Source: Paraburkholderia polaris (GTDB lineage Bacteria > Pseudomonadota > Gammaproteobacteria > Burkholderiales > Burkholderiaceae). Taken from it: 64,000 nucleotides of DNA. The position numbers and the translations under genes are program-made. Positions 53,790 through 62,453 of the stretch are shown here, piece after piece (position 1 is the first letter of the stretch; the number at the start of each line of letters is the position of its first letter). The stretch covers positions 62,001 to 126,000 of the forward strand of contig NZ_JABBGJ010000013.1 in NCBI RefSeq assembly GCF_012927345.1, read 5' to 3'. Below the pieces are notes generated by a model, which saw only the letters and a list, made by a program, of their open reading frames with translations, made no database searches and was not told where the DNA came from.

Positions 53790-54731
53790 TCAATTAAAAG
53801 CGAAGTCGATCGCACGACCTAGCGCCGGCCAGGGTGCAAGTCCGTGCCCCTGTTTGGGGAAGACCGCGTAGTCCTCAACCTGATAACCGTTCGATCCGCT
53901 CAAGGCTTGCAATCTCGCGGCGAGCTCACGCGCGTTCTCGACCATTCGCCCGCTTCGAATTCGCGCGTCGAATTCGGCCTGCTCCATCTTGAGCCCGGCC
54001 GGGACAGGTTTTGCCGTCTCCTCTTCGCTCCCCATGGTCACGAGCACCCGTGGACTGGCAGCGCCAGCGCCCACAGCGGCCGAAAATTTTTCCTCGTTCG
54101 CCAGCACCGCTTTCTCGCTCCACCAGATCGACGGACTTGCCGCGATAAAGGTCCGAAAGGCGTTCGGTTCGACGAATAACGCGTGGAGAACAGCCAGACC
54201 GCCGAGCGAATGCCCAAAGATTGCCTGGTTCGCTGGGTCGATGGACACCATCTCCGCGACGCGCGGCTTGACCTCCGTTTCGATCGTCGCAAGGAAGTCA
54301 TCGAGACCGCCAACCTGTTCCGTTGTCAGATTGAAGCCCGGTATGTTTTCCTTGGCAAGGACGTCGGCACTGACCGGCAAGCTGAGGTCGTACATCCGCT
54401 TCAGCCCGAAAGCGTAGGCCATCGACGTCAGTTCGTTCAATCCCGGCAACGGCCCAAGCGGCTCAATGGCTTTCTGGATAAAGGCAGGGTCGCTGGGATA
54501 CCCGATACCCACGACAACCACATCACGCACGTTGGCGCGAACGGCTTCCATGGCGCTCGCGAAATAGGCATGCGCATCGAGCACGTAGAGCACCCGGTAG
54601 CCGCGTTCCGGCGCGGGCAGCCACGGCAACGCCACGCTGATCGAGTATTGCTGGCCATTGATCCCGGAAACAAAATCGATTTTCCGGGTGTTGGGGATCG
54701 AAACAGGCTGAGCTTGCGTCATACGCTTCAT
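53790..54731 (-). CDS. Alpha/beta-hydrolase, IroE/BesA-like putative esterase, copy 1
   Basis: 313 residues of the PF00756-type esterase family. 'RVLYVLDAHAYFASAMEAVRA' near 45-65 contains the oxyanion/nucleotide-like strand, the nucleophile is in 'IFGHSLGGLAVLHALF', and 'FIAASPSIWWSEKAVL' follows as in the siderophore esterases IroE and BesA. The acid is probably in 'VTMGSEEETAKP' and the His in 'KQGHGLAPWPAL'. No signal peptide, so cytoplasmic. Its start and upstream 60 bp are nearly the same as those of the second copy at 54825, showing tandem duplication. Expected reaction: opening of an ester or lactone bond. Confidence 0.88.
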   Translation of the reverse strand: MKRMTQAQPVSIPNTRKIDFVSGINGQQYSISVALPWLPAPERGYRVLYVLDAHAYFASAMEAVRANVRDVVVVGIGYPSDPAFIQKAIEPLGPLPGLNELTSMAYAFGLKRMYDLSLPVSADVLAKENIPGFNLTTEQVGGLDDFLATIETEVKPRVAEMVSIDPANQAIFGHSLGGLAVLHALFVEPNAFRTFIAASPSIWWSEKAVLANEEKFSAAVGAGAASPRVLVTMGSEEETAKPVPAGLKMEQAEFDARIRSGRMVENARELAARLQALSGSNGYQVEDYAVFPKQGHGLAPWPALGRAIDFAFN

Positions 54732-54824
54732 CTACCTCAATGATTGGTTATGGTCTGCACAACACCGGCTCCATCGTGCTGCGACGATGAAGGCTTCAGC
54801 GTTGGCGGTGTTCCTGGAGACGCT

Positions 54825-55766
54825 TCAATTAAAAGCGAAGTCGATCGCGCGACCGAGCGCCGGCCACGGTGCAAGCCCGTGCCCCTGTTTGGCGAAGATC
54901 GCGAAGTCCTCAACCTGATAGCCATTCGATCCGCGCAAGGCTTGCAATCTCGCGGTGAGATCACGCGCGTTCCCGATCGCTCGCGCGCTTCGAACCCGCG
55001 CATCGAGTTCGGCCTGATCCATACCGAATCCGGCCGGGACAGGTTTCGCCGTTTCCTCTTCGCTCCCGATGGTCACGAGCACCCGTGGACTGACAGCGCC
55101 GGCGACCACAGCGGCTGAAAATTTTTCCTCATTCGCCAGCACCACTTTCTCGCCCCACCAGATCGCCGGACTGGCCGCGATGAAGGTTCGAAACGCGTTC
55201 GGTTCGACGAATAACGCGTGCAGAACAGCCAGACCGGCGAGCGAGTGCCCAAAGATGGCCTGGTTCGATGAGTCGATGGAAACCAGCTCCGCAACGCGCG
55301 GCTTGACCTCCGTTTCGATCGTCGCAAGGAAGTCATCGAGACCGCCAACCTGTTCCGTTGTCCGATTGAAGACCGGTATGTTCTGCGCAGCAAGGACCTC
55401 GGCACTAATCGGCAAGCTGAGGTCATACGACCGCCTCATCCCGAACGCGTAGGCGATCGACTCCAGTTCGCTCAATCCCGGCTTGGGCCCAAACGGCTCG
55501 ATGGCTTTCTTTATAAAAGCAGGATCGGTGGGATACCCGATACCCACCACAACCACATCATGCACGTTGGCGCGAACGGCTTCCGTCGCACTCGCGAAAT
55601 AGGAATACCCATCGAGCACGTAGAGCACCCGATAGCCGCGTTCGGGCGCAGGCAGCCACGGCAACGCCACGCTGATCGAGTATTGTTGGTCATTGACCCC
55701 GGAAACAAAATCGATTGTCCGGGTGTTGGGAATCGAAACAGGCTGAGCTTGCGTCATACGCTTCAT
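54825..55766 (-). CDS. Alpha/beta-hydrolase, IroE/BesA-like putative esterase, copy 2
   Basis: 313 residues, the same length as copy 1 and beginning with the same 16 residues. The nucleophile elbow is 'FGHSLAGLAVLHALF' (Gly to Ala beside the serine motif), and 'AASPAIWWGEKVVL' and 'KQGHGLAPWPAL' are kept. The differences are scattered substitutions without frameshifts, so both copies are under selection. 93 bp separate the two genes. Differences in the elbow and lid could give different ester preference. Confidence 0.88.
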   Translation of the reverse strand: MKRMTQAQPVSIPNTRTIDFVSGVNDQQYSISVALPWLPAPERGYRVLYVLDGYSYFASATEAVRANVHDVVVVGIGYPTDPAFIKKAIEPFGPKPGLSELESIAYAFGMRRSYDLSLPISAEVLAAQNIPVFNRTTEQVGGLDDFLATIETEVKPRVAELVSIDSSNQAIFGHSLAGLAVLHALFVEPNAFRTFIAASPAIWWGEKVVLANEEKFSAAVVAGAVSPRVLVTIGSEEETAKPVPAGFGMDQAELDARVRSARAIGNARDLTARLQALRGSNGYQVEDFAIFAKQGHGLAPWPALGRAIDFAFN

Positions 55767-55828
55767 CTACCTCAATGATGGGGTTAGGGTCTGCACAACG
55801 CAGACTCCACCGTGCTGCAAAACGGAAG

Positions 55829-55849
55829 TGACGGGCTCCGGTCCCGTCA
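55829..55849 (-). terminator. Hairpin after the first D-aminopeptidase-like gene
   Basis: Perfect 7-bp stem (TGACGGG / CCCGTCA) with a 7-nt loop, 40 bp beyond the stop of the serine hydrolase gene on the minus strand, followed there by a short GTTTTG. Confidence 0.45.
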
Positions 55850-55888
55850 ATGGCATTCAGGATTTTGTGTGTACTCCCGGGCCAGCGC

Positions 55889-57517
55889 TCAGCGTATCTG
55901 TTTCCGCTCGAACGACAGATACCTGGTGCGCGGCAGGTTAATCTGGAATCCTGTCATTCGCCCGCCCTGCTTCGAAAAACTCAACGCGGCGGTCCAACCC
56001 GTCACGGCGGGCGCGAGGCATGTAACCTTCTCGCCCAGACAAACCAGCTCGCACTCGGCTTGCCCATACGCATCGCCGCAACGAAGCACGATGCGTTCAC
56101 CCTCCCGGGCGATAACGGCTGTGCAGTCGGCGTCGGCGCTGTAATACTGGCCCGTGGCCGCCTCGACGAAAGCTTCAACATCGGCGGTCTCCCTGGAGAC
56201 CTTTCGATAGACCGCGGATTGTCCGGCGAACCTGATCGTCAACTCGTGGCTCCTGGCCGCATCGTCCAGCCCGAGTTCGATCGTACCCATGCTCGCGGCT
56301 GACAGGATGACCCGTCCATCGGGTGCTTTTTTCAACGGCGCCCCTTGCGATGCCCCGCACAGCGACAGCTTCAGCACGTCCTCCTCACCAATCAGGCTAT
56401 AGACCATGCCGGTATCCGCAGACCACCAGTCGCCGAGCAGATCCTTGTAGTCAGCCGCCGCGATCGTCGGCGTGCGCTCACCCAGATGGTCGGCAAGAAT
56501 GAGCTCGAGCGCCTGCTCGGCCAGCTTCACCGGGCTGCACGCGGGCGCGCCGTTGGCCATGATCACGATGTCGAGCCCATGGTCGGGCGCCGTGAGCATC
56601 TGGCTCGTCCCGCCGATCACGCCTCCGGAGTGATGCACGAGACGCACTCCCCGATAGGACTCGACCGCCAGACCCAACGCATAGCCTCCGATGGTTCCGT
56701 CCGGAAAAGGCACAAGCCCGGTCAGCGCAGCCCAGGTTGCGGGCGAGCCGAACCGGTCTTGCGTTCGAAGATGGTCGGTCCAGCGCAGCATGTCGTCGAT
56801 CGTCGAGACGATGCCGCCCGCGCCGCGATTCTCCTCAGAAGGAAACAGGCCGCGCCGCCAGCCGCCGCCCGGCACCGGCGTATGCATGGTCGCAATGCCC
56901 GGCGTGATGCTGTAATCGCTTGGGATCGAATCGGTATCGCGCATCTCCAACGGATCGAACAGGCGCTGCTTGAGCTGCGCCTCGAACGACGCGCCGCCCA
57001 CCCTTTCGATCGCGATCGACACCAGGTGATAGCCGCCGTTGTTGTACAGCATCGAGTCGCCAGGCGCGAAGTTGCGACCCGTCTGGCGAACCTGCGTGGC
57101 CAGGCCGGTCCCCGCCGGCGGCACTGCCAATCCACGAGACAGGATGCCGATGTCTATAAAGCAACGCGAGCCGCCGCGATGCAGAAGGAGTTGCCTGACC
57201 GTGGGGTCGCCGCCCGGGCCGGTGAGTTCGGGAATGTAGCTTCGGATCGGCGCGTCGAGATCGAGTTTGCCATCCTCGACCAGCAGCAGAGCCAGGAGAG
57301 CGGTGAAGTGCTTGCTGATTGAGGCGATCCGCATGCGCGTGCCCGGCGTATTGGCCACGCCGTGCTCCAGGCTGGCGAGCCCGAAGCCGCGCCGGTATAG
57401 CAGCTTGCCGTGCTGCGCAATGCCCACCACGAGGCCCGGCACATCGCTGCGATTGAAAGGGGCAAATATACCGTCAAGGGCACTGCTGACATCCACATTC
57501 AACTCCGGAACCACCAT
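55889..57517 (-). CDS. S12 serine hydrolase, D-aminopeptidase (DAP)-like, copy 1
   Basis: 542 residues from the ATG at 57517 with GGAGAAAG upstream. Penicillin-recognising triad: S66-x-x-K69 in 'RIASISKHFTALL', Y158-x-N160 in 'SMLYNNGGYHL', H296-x-G298 in 'LVHHSGGVIGG'. Beyond residue 350 come two beta-rich C-terminal domains ('YKDLLGDWWSADTGMVYSL', 'ATGQYYSADADCTAVIAREG') that match the domain order of the D-aminopeptidase of Ochrobactrum rather than beta-lactamase or plain esterases. DAP frees N-terminal D-amino acids (D-Ala, D-Ser, D-Thr). No signal peptide. MlrB of microcystin degradation is a more distant alternative. Confidence 0.88.
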   Translation of the reverse strand: MVVPELNVDVSSALDGIFAPFNRSDVPGLVVGIAQHGKLLYRRGFGLASLEHGVANTPGTRMRIASISKHFTALLALLLVEDGKLDLDAPIRSYIPELTGPGGDPTVRQLLLHRGGSRCFIDIGILSRGLAVPPAGTGLATQVRQTGRNFAPGDSMLYNNGGYHLVSIAIERVGGASFEAQLKQRLFDPLEMRDTDSIPSDYSITPGIATMHTPVPGGGWRRGLFPSEENRGAGGIVSTIDDMLRWTDHLRTQDRFGSPATWAALTGLVPFPDGTIGGYALGLAVESYRGVRLVHHSGGVIGGTSQMLTAPDHGLDIVIMANGAPACSPVKLAEQALELILADHLGERTPTIAAADYKDLLGDWWSADTGMVYSLIGEEDVLKLSLCGASQGAPLKKAPDGRVILSAASMGTIELGLDDAARSHELTIRFAGQSAVYRKVSRETADVEAFVEAATGQYYSADADCTAVIAREGERIVLRCGDAYGQAECELVCLGEKVTCLAPAVTGWTAALSFSKQGGRMTGFQINLPRTRYLSFERKQIR

Positions 57518-57580
57518 GACGCTTTCTCCACAGATTGGCGCCATAGCGGCGCGATAGTAAGTAGTATAGGGTCGTTTTTT

Positions 57581-57607
57581 CCACATTGGCAAATTTTTCC
57601 AATGTGG
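57581..57607. promoter_or_regulatory. Operator-like inverted repeat before DAP copy 1
   Basis: Perfect 9-bp arms CCACATTGG / CCAATGTGG around a 9-bp AT-rich centre. On the minus strand the right end supplies a -35 TTGCCA with TATACT 18 bp further, so a bound protein would act on the promoter directly. Confidence 0.65.
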
Positions 57608-57646
57608 ATATTCACTGCATTTGCGTGTCCGGTCCGGGACAGCCAC

Positions 57647-59272
57647 TCAACGTGTCTGTTTCCGCTCGAACGAGAGATACCTGGTGCGCGGCAGGTTGAT
57701 CTGGAATCCTGTCATTCGCCCGCCTTGCGTCGAAAAACTCAACGCGGCGGCCCAACCTGTCGCGGCGGGCGCGAGGCATGCGATCTTCTCGCCCAGACAA
57801 ACCAGCTCGCACTCGGCCTGCCCATACGCATCGCCGCAACGAAGCATGATGCGTTCACCCTCCCGGGCGATAACGGCTGTGCAGTCGGCGTCGGCGCTGT
57901 AGTACTGGCCCGTGGCCGCCTCGACGAAAGCTTCCGTATCGGCGGTGTCCCTGGAGACCTTTCGATAGACCGCGGATTGTCCGCCGAACCTGATCGTCAA
58001 CTCGTCGCTACTGGACGCATCGTCCCGCCCGAACTCGACCCCACCCATGTTCATGGCCGGCAGAATCCGTCCGTCAGGTGCTTTTTTCAACGGCACGCCT
58101 TGCGGTGCCCCGCACAGCGACAACTTCAGCTCGCCCTCCTCGTCAAGCAGGCCATAGAGCATGCCGGTATCCGCAGACCACCAGTCGCCGAGCAGATCCT
58201 TGTAGTCAGCCGCTGCGATCGTCGGCGCGCGCTCCCCCAGATGGTCGGCAAGAATGAGTTGGAGCGCCTGCTCGGCCAGCTTCACCGGGCTGCACGCGGG
58301 CGCGCCGTTGGCCATAATCACGATATCGAGCCCATGGTCGGGCGCCGTGAGCATCTGGCTCGACCCGCCGATCACGCCTCCGGAGTGATGCACGAGACGC
58401 ACCCCCCGATAGGACTCGACCGCCAGACCCAACGCATAGCCTCCGATGGTTCCGTCCGGAAAAGGCACAAGCCCGGTCAGCGCAGTCCAGGTGGCGGGCG
58501 AGCCGAACCGGTCTCGCGTGCGAAGATGGTCGGTCCAGCGCAGCATGTCGTCGACCGTCGAGACGATGCCGCCCTCGCCCCGGTTCTCCTCCGAAGGAAA
58601 CAGGCCGCGCCGCCAGCCGCCGCCCGGCGCCGGCACATGCATCGTCGCAATGCCCGGCGTGATGCTGTAATCGCTTGGGATCGACTCGGTATCGCGCATC
58701 CCCAGGGGATCGAACAGGCGCTGCTTGAGTTGCGCCTCGAACGACGCACCGCCCACCCGTTCGATCGCGATCGACACCAGGTGATAGCCGCCGTTGTTGT
58801 AAAGCATCGTGTCGCCGGGCGCGAAGTTGCGCCCCGTCTGGCGAACCTGCGTGGCCAGCGCGGTCCCTGCCGGCGGCACCGCCAATCCACGGCATAGGAT
58901 GCTGATGTCTACAAAGCAGCGCGAGCCGCCGCGATGCATGAGGAGTTGCCGGACCGTGGGGTCGCCGCCCGGGCCGGTGAGTTCGGGAATGTAGCTTCGG
59001 ATCGGCGCGTCGAGATCGAGTTTGCCGTCCTCGACCAGCAGCAGCACCAGGAGAGCGGTGAAGTGCTTGCTGATCGAGCCGATCCGCATGCGCGTGTCCG
59101 GTGTATTGGCCACTGCGTGCTCCAGGCTGGCGAGCCCGAAGCCGCGCCGGTATAGCAGCTTGCCGTGCTGCGCAATGCCCACCACCAGGCCCGGTACATC
59201 GATACGATTGAAGGGGGCAAAAAGACCTTCAAGGGCACTGCTGACATCCACATTCAACTCCGGAACTACCAT
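57647..59272 (-). CDS. S12 serine hydrolase, D-aminopeptidase (DAP)-like, copy 2
   Basis: 541 residues from the ATG at 59272 (ribosome site GGAG, 6 nt). The same triad is kept: 'GSISKHFT', 'TMLYNNGGY', 'VHHSGGVIGGSSQ'. It shares nearly the whole sequence with copy 1, and the repeat unit including promoter is about 1.75 kb. Variation is concentrated in the C-terminal domains around residues 365-430 ('MLYGLLDEEGELKLSLCGAPQ'), which in DAP shape the substrate pocket. Separately transcribed, judged by its own promoter dyad. Confidence 0.88.
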   Translation of the reverse strand: MVVPELNVDVSSALEGLFAPFNRIDVPGLVVGIAQHGKLLYRRGFGLASLEHAVANTPDTRMRIGSISKHFTALLVLLLVEDGKLDLDAPIRSYIPELTGPGGDPTVRQLLMHRGGSRCFVDISILCRGLAVPPAGTALATQVRQTGRNFAPGDTMLYNNGGYHLVSIAIERVGGASFEAQLKQRLFDPLGMRDTESIPSDYSITPGIATMHVPAPGGGWRRGLFPSEENRGEGGIVSTVDDMLRWTDHLRTRDRFGSPATWTALTGLVPFPDGTIGGYALGLAVESYRGVRLVHHSGGVIGGSSQMLTAPDHGLDIVIMANGAPACSPVKLAEQALQLILADHLGERAPTIAAADYKDLLGDWWSADTGMLYGLLDEEGELKLSLCGAPQGVPLKKAPDGRILPAMNMGGVEFGRDDASSSDELTIRFGGQSAVYRKVSRDTADTEAFVEAATGQYYSADADCTAVIAREGERIMLRCGDAYGQAECELVCLGEKIACLAPAATGWAAALSFSTQGGRMTGFQINLPRTRYLSFERKQTR

Positions 59273-59338
59273 TACGCCTCTCCACAAATTTCGCGCCATA
59301 GCGGTGCGATAGTAAGCAGTACATTGCTGCATTTTTAT

Positions 59339-59357
59339 ATTGGCAAAGTTTTCCAAT
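59339..59357. promoter_or_regulatory. Operator-like inverted repeat before DAP copy 2
   Basis: ATTGG and CCAAT arms around a 9-bp centre, the same geometry as the dyad at 57581-57607 but with the outer bases decayed. On the minus strand -35 TTGCCA and TGTACT 17 bp further form the promoter. Confidence 0.55.
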
Positions 59358-59400
59358 GCAGATATTCATTGCACCTGGATGTCCGATTAGGGACAGCCGC

Positions 59401-61035
59401 TCAGCCTGTCTGTTTCCGTTCGAACGAGAGATTCCGCGTCCGCCCCGAGTTGAACTGGAATCCGCTCATTCGCCCGCCCTGCTTCGAAAAACTCAACGCG
59501 GCGGACCAACCCATCAAGGGCGGCGAGATGCATGCAAGCGTCTCACCCAGACAAACCAGCTCGCTCTCGCGTTGCCCGTACGCATCGCCGCAGCGCAGCA
59601 CGATGCGTTCACCGTCCCGGGCGATAACGGCTGTGCAGTCGGCGTCGGCGCTGTAGTACTGGCCCGTGACCGCTTCGACGAACGCTTCTGCGTTGGCGGT
59701 GTCCCTGGAAACCCTTTGATAAACCGCGGATTGGCCGCCGAACCTGACCATCAGCCCATCGCCGCGCACGGCCTCCTCCAGCCCGATTTCGAAATCGCCC
59801 ATGCCCGCGCCAACGCCCCGCGCAAGCACCCGGCCGTCAGGTCCTTTCTCCAACGGAAATCCAATCGAACTGCTGCACACTGACAGCCCCAGCACGCCCG
59901 CGTCGTCGACCAGGCCATAGATCATGCCGGTGTCCGCAGACCACCAGTCGCCGAGCAGATCCTTGTAGTCAGCCGCTGCGATCGTCGGCGCGCGCTCCCC
60001 CAGATGGTCGGCAAGGATGAGATCGAGCGCCTGCTCGGCCAGCTTCACCGGGCTGCACGCGGGCGCGCCATTGGCGATGATCACGATGTCGAGTCCATGG
60101 TCCGGCGCCGTGAGCATCTGGCTCGATCCACCGGTCACACCGCCAGCGTGATGCACGATCCGTACACCCCGATACGTCTGGACCATCACACCCAATCCAT
60201 AGCTTGCGGCGGTTCCGTCTGGAAAGGGCGCAAGCTCGGTCAGCGCAGCCCAGGTTGCGGGCGAGCCGAACCGGTCTTGCGTACGAAGATGTTCGGTCCA
60301 GCGCAGCATGTCGTCGACCGTTGAGACGATGGCGCCCTCGCCCCGGTTCTCCTCCGAAGGAAACAGGCCGCGCCGCCAGCCGCCGCCCGGCGCCGGCACA
60401 TGCATCGTCGCAACGCCCGGCGTGATGCTGTAATCGCTTGGGATCGACTCGGTATCGAGCATTCCCAGGGGATCGAACAGGCGCTGCTTGAGTTGCGCCT
60501 CGAACGACGCGCCGCCCACCCTTTCGATCGCGATCGACACCAGCTGATAGCCGCCGTTGTTGTAAATCATCGAGTCGCCGGGCGCGAAGTTGCGACCCGT
60601 CTGGCGAACCTGCTTGGCCAACGCGCTGCCCAACGGCGCCGGCGCCAAACCGCGGCACAGGACGCCAATGTCGAGATAGCAGCGCGAGCCGCCGCGATGC
60701 AGAAGGAGTTGCCTGACCGTGGGGTCGCCACCCGGGCCGGTGAGTTCGGGAATGTAGCTTCGGATCGGCGCGTCGAGATCGAATTTGCCTTCCTCGACCA
60801 GCAGCAGGGTCAAGAGAGCAGTGAAGTGCTTGCTGACCGAGCCGATCCGCATGCGCGTGCCCGGTGTATTGGCCACTGCATGCTCCAGGCTGGCGAGCCC
60901 GAAGCCGCGCCGGTACAACCGCTTGCCGTGCTGCGCAATGCCCACCACCAGGCCCGGCACATCGCTGCGATTGAAAGGGGCAAACATACCGTCAAGGGCA
61001 CTGCTGACATCCACATTCAACTCTTGAACCACCAT
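59401..61035 (-). CDS. S12 serine hydrolase, D-aminopeptidase (DAP)-like, copy 3
   Basis: 544 residues from the ATG at 61035. Catalytic motifs 'GSVSKHFT', 'SMIYNNGGY' and 'VHHAGGVTGGSSQ' are intact. It is the most divergent copy: the segment 'ASYGLGVMVQTYRGVRIVHHAG' and the C-terminal part ('VLGLSVCSSSIGFPLEKG', 'RGVGAGMGDFEIGLEEAVRGDG') differ clearly, so it arose first or evolves faster. The upstream sequence lost the clean dyad; only a degenerate GAAAATTTCC lies about 105 bp before the start. Probably a different D-residue specificity. Confidence 0.87.
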   Translation of the reverse strand: MVVQELNVDVSSALDGMFAPFNRSDVPGLVVGIAQHGKRLYRRGFGLASLEHAVANTPGTRMRIGSVSKHFTALLTLLLVEEGKFDLDAPIRSYIPELTGPGGDPTVRQLLLHRGGSRCYLDIGVLCRGLAPAPLGSALAKQVRQTGRNFAPGDSMIYNNGGYQLVSIAIERVGGASFEAQLKQRLFDPLGMLDTESIPSDYSITPGVATMHVPAPGGGWRRGLFPSEENRGEGAIVSTVDDMLRWTEHLRTQDRFGSPATWAALTELAPFPDGTAASYGLGVMVQTYRGVRIVHHAGGVTGGSSQMLTAPDHGLDIVIIANGAPACSPVKLAEQALDLILADHLGERAPTIAAADYKDLLGDWWSADTGMIYGLVDDAGVLGLSVCSSSIGFPLEKGPDGRVLARGVGAGMGDFEIGLEEAVRGDGLMVRFGGQSAVYQRVSRDTANAEAFVEAVTGQYYSADADCTAVIARDGERIVLRCGDAYGQRESELVCLGETLACISPPLMGWSAALSFSKQGGRMSGFQFNSGRTRNLSFERKQTG

Positions 61036-61164
61036 GACGCTTCTCCACATGACATAGCGCCATAGAGGCGCAATAGTTAGCAATACGTTGGACAACCTTC
61101 AAACAGGGGATCCTTTGCAAACAGGACCAACCACAAATACGAAAATTTCCATGCACGCACCAGA

Positions 61165-62322
61165 CTACCGGCTATGGCCACGGGCACTCACTGGCCATAT
61201 CACCTCAACGCGCCCCCCGCGAACGACAATGATCTCGTCATGCAGATTGAGCGTCGGGTCGCAATGGCCGGGCACCAGTAGAAGCTGACTGCCGAGCGCA
61301 GGTTTGGCGACGTCGTGATTGAGCATCTGCACACTTCCGTGTTCGTCGTTGACGACCGTGTAGTGCAAGGTAGTGCTTGCGCCGCCATCGCCCCAGACCG
61401 TCGGCAAACCAGAATCGACGGCCAGCGACTTGAGTCCCGCGTCGACCACCACGACCTGTCCAGCGTCACTATTGCCAACGCTGATCACCGACGTGGCGAG
61501 AAACAGGCTGTGTTCGAAGCGCAGTGCATTGGTATAAACGTTGCGAGCGTAGTCCCCATCCATGAAGACGTAAGAACCGGGCTGCACTTCGGTATAGACC
61601 CCACTGGCGAGATCGAACTCGACGCTGCCGCTGCCGCCGCCGGTGACAACGGCGCAGACCACCCCGGCACGGTCGAGTGCGTCGACAACCTCGGCTGTAC
61701 GGGCCGCGGCAAGCCCTGAGGCGTCACGCCGCCCGGCATGATCACGGATGTGCTGAATACCGCCCTGATACGCCTGCAAGCCTTTGAACGTCAGTTGAGC
61801 ATGTGCGGACATCACCTCCAGCAATTGCAACACCTGCCTCGCATCGGCGACACCGCAGCGGTTCTGGCCGACGTTGATTTCGACGAAGACATCGATACGG
61901 CTGCCGTGTGCGGTGGTCGCCGCCGCTAACGCCACCACCTGATCGGGGTGGTCGACGCAAACGCTGAAACGCGCATGCCGCGCCATCCGCGCCAGCAAGT
62001 CCAGCTTCGCCGAACCAATGACTTCGTTGCTGATGTGAATATCCGTGACGCCGGCCTGAAGGAAGGGGAGCGCCTCACTGACCTTCTGGCAGCAAATGCC
62101 GACCGCCCCGCGCTGGATCTGCGCAAGCGCGATCGCCGGGCATTTGTGCGCTTTGGCATGCGGACGCAACGCCACGCCAGCCGCATCGGCCCGCGCCTGC
62201 ATGACATCCAGATTGCGCTCGAACGCGTCGGCGTCCAGCAGTAGCGCAGGTGTATCAATGGTTGTTATCGGATTCCCCGGACTGGCCGCCGGTGGCACCT
62301 GGATAGTGTGAATGCTGCTCAT
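61165..62322 (-). CDS. DSD1/alanine-racemase-fold PLP enzyme, D-threonine aldolase-like
   Basis: 385 residues. The PLP lysine is K57 in 'LRPHAKAHKCP' and the family motifs 'GICCQKVSEALPFLQAG' and 'VVTGGGSGSVEFDLASGVYTEVQPGSYVFMDGDY' are present (long motif, positions about 221-254). The metal site near the C-terminus reads 'VPGHCDPTLNLHDE': H353-x-D355. As I recall, D-threonine aldolases use His-x-Asp whereas D-serine dehydratases of this fold use His-x-Cys, so an aldolase splitting D-beta-hydroxy amino acids into glycine and an aldehyde is favoured. A dehydratase for D-serine or D-hydroxyaspartate remains possible. Confidence 0.85.
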   Translation of the reverse strand: MSSIHTIQVPPAASPGNPITTIDTPALLLDADAFERNLDVMQARADAAGVALRPHAKAHKCPAIALAQIQRGAVGICCQKVSEALPFLQAGVTDIHISNEVIGSAKLDLLARMARHARFSVCVDHPDQVVALAAATTAHGSRIDVFVEINVGQNRCGVADARQVLQLLEVMSAHAQLTFKGLQAYQGGIQHIRDHAGRRDASGLAAARTAEVVDALDRAGVVCAVVTGGGSGSVEFDLASGVYTEVQPGSYVFMDGDYARNVYTNALRFEHSLFLATSVISVGNSDAGQVVVVDAGLKSLAVDSGLPTVWGDGGASTTLHYTVVNDEHGSVQMLNHDVAKPALGSQLLLVPGHCDPTLNLHDEIIVVRGGRVEVIWPVSARGHSR

Positions 62323-62453
62323 AGTTCAATGTAGATCCGGATGGATCTGGTGGTCGACCGTGGACGGACGCGCTCGTGATAGCGCAGACTGCCGGCGCGT
62401 AGCGACGCAACCGATGCAACCGACGCAGCGCGAGCGGTCCGGATAAATAAAAC

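Noticed and set aside
49844..55766. Siderophore biosynthesis locus
   Set aside because: A receptor and IroE-like esterases occur, but no NRPS, NIS synthetase, hydroxylase or Fur-box-like element was seen. Use of a foreign molecule fits better.
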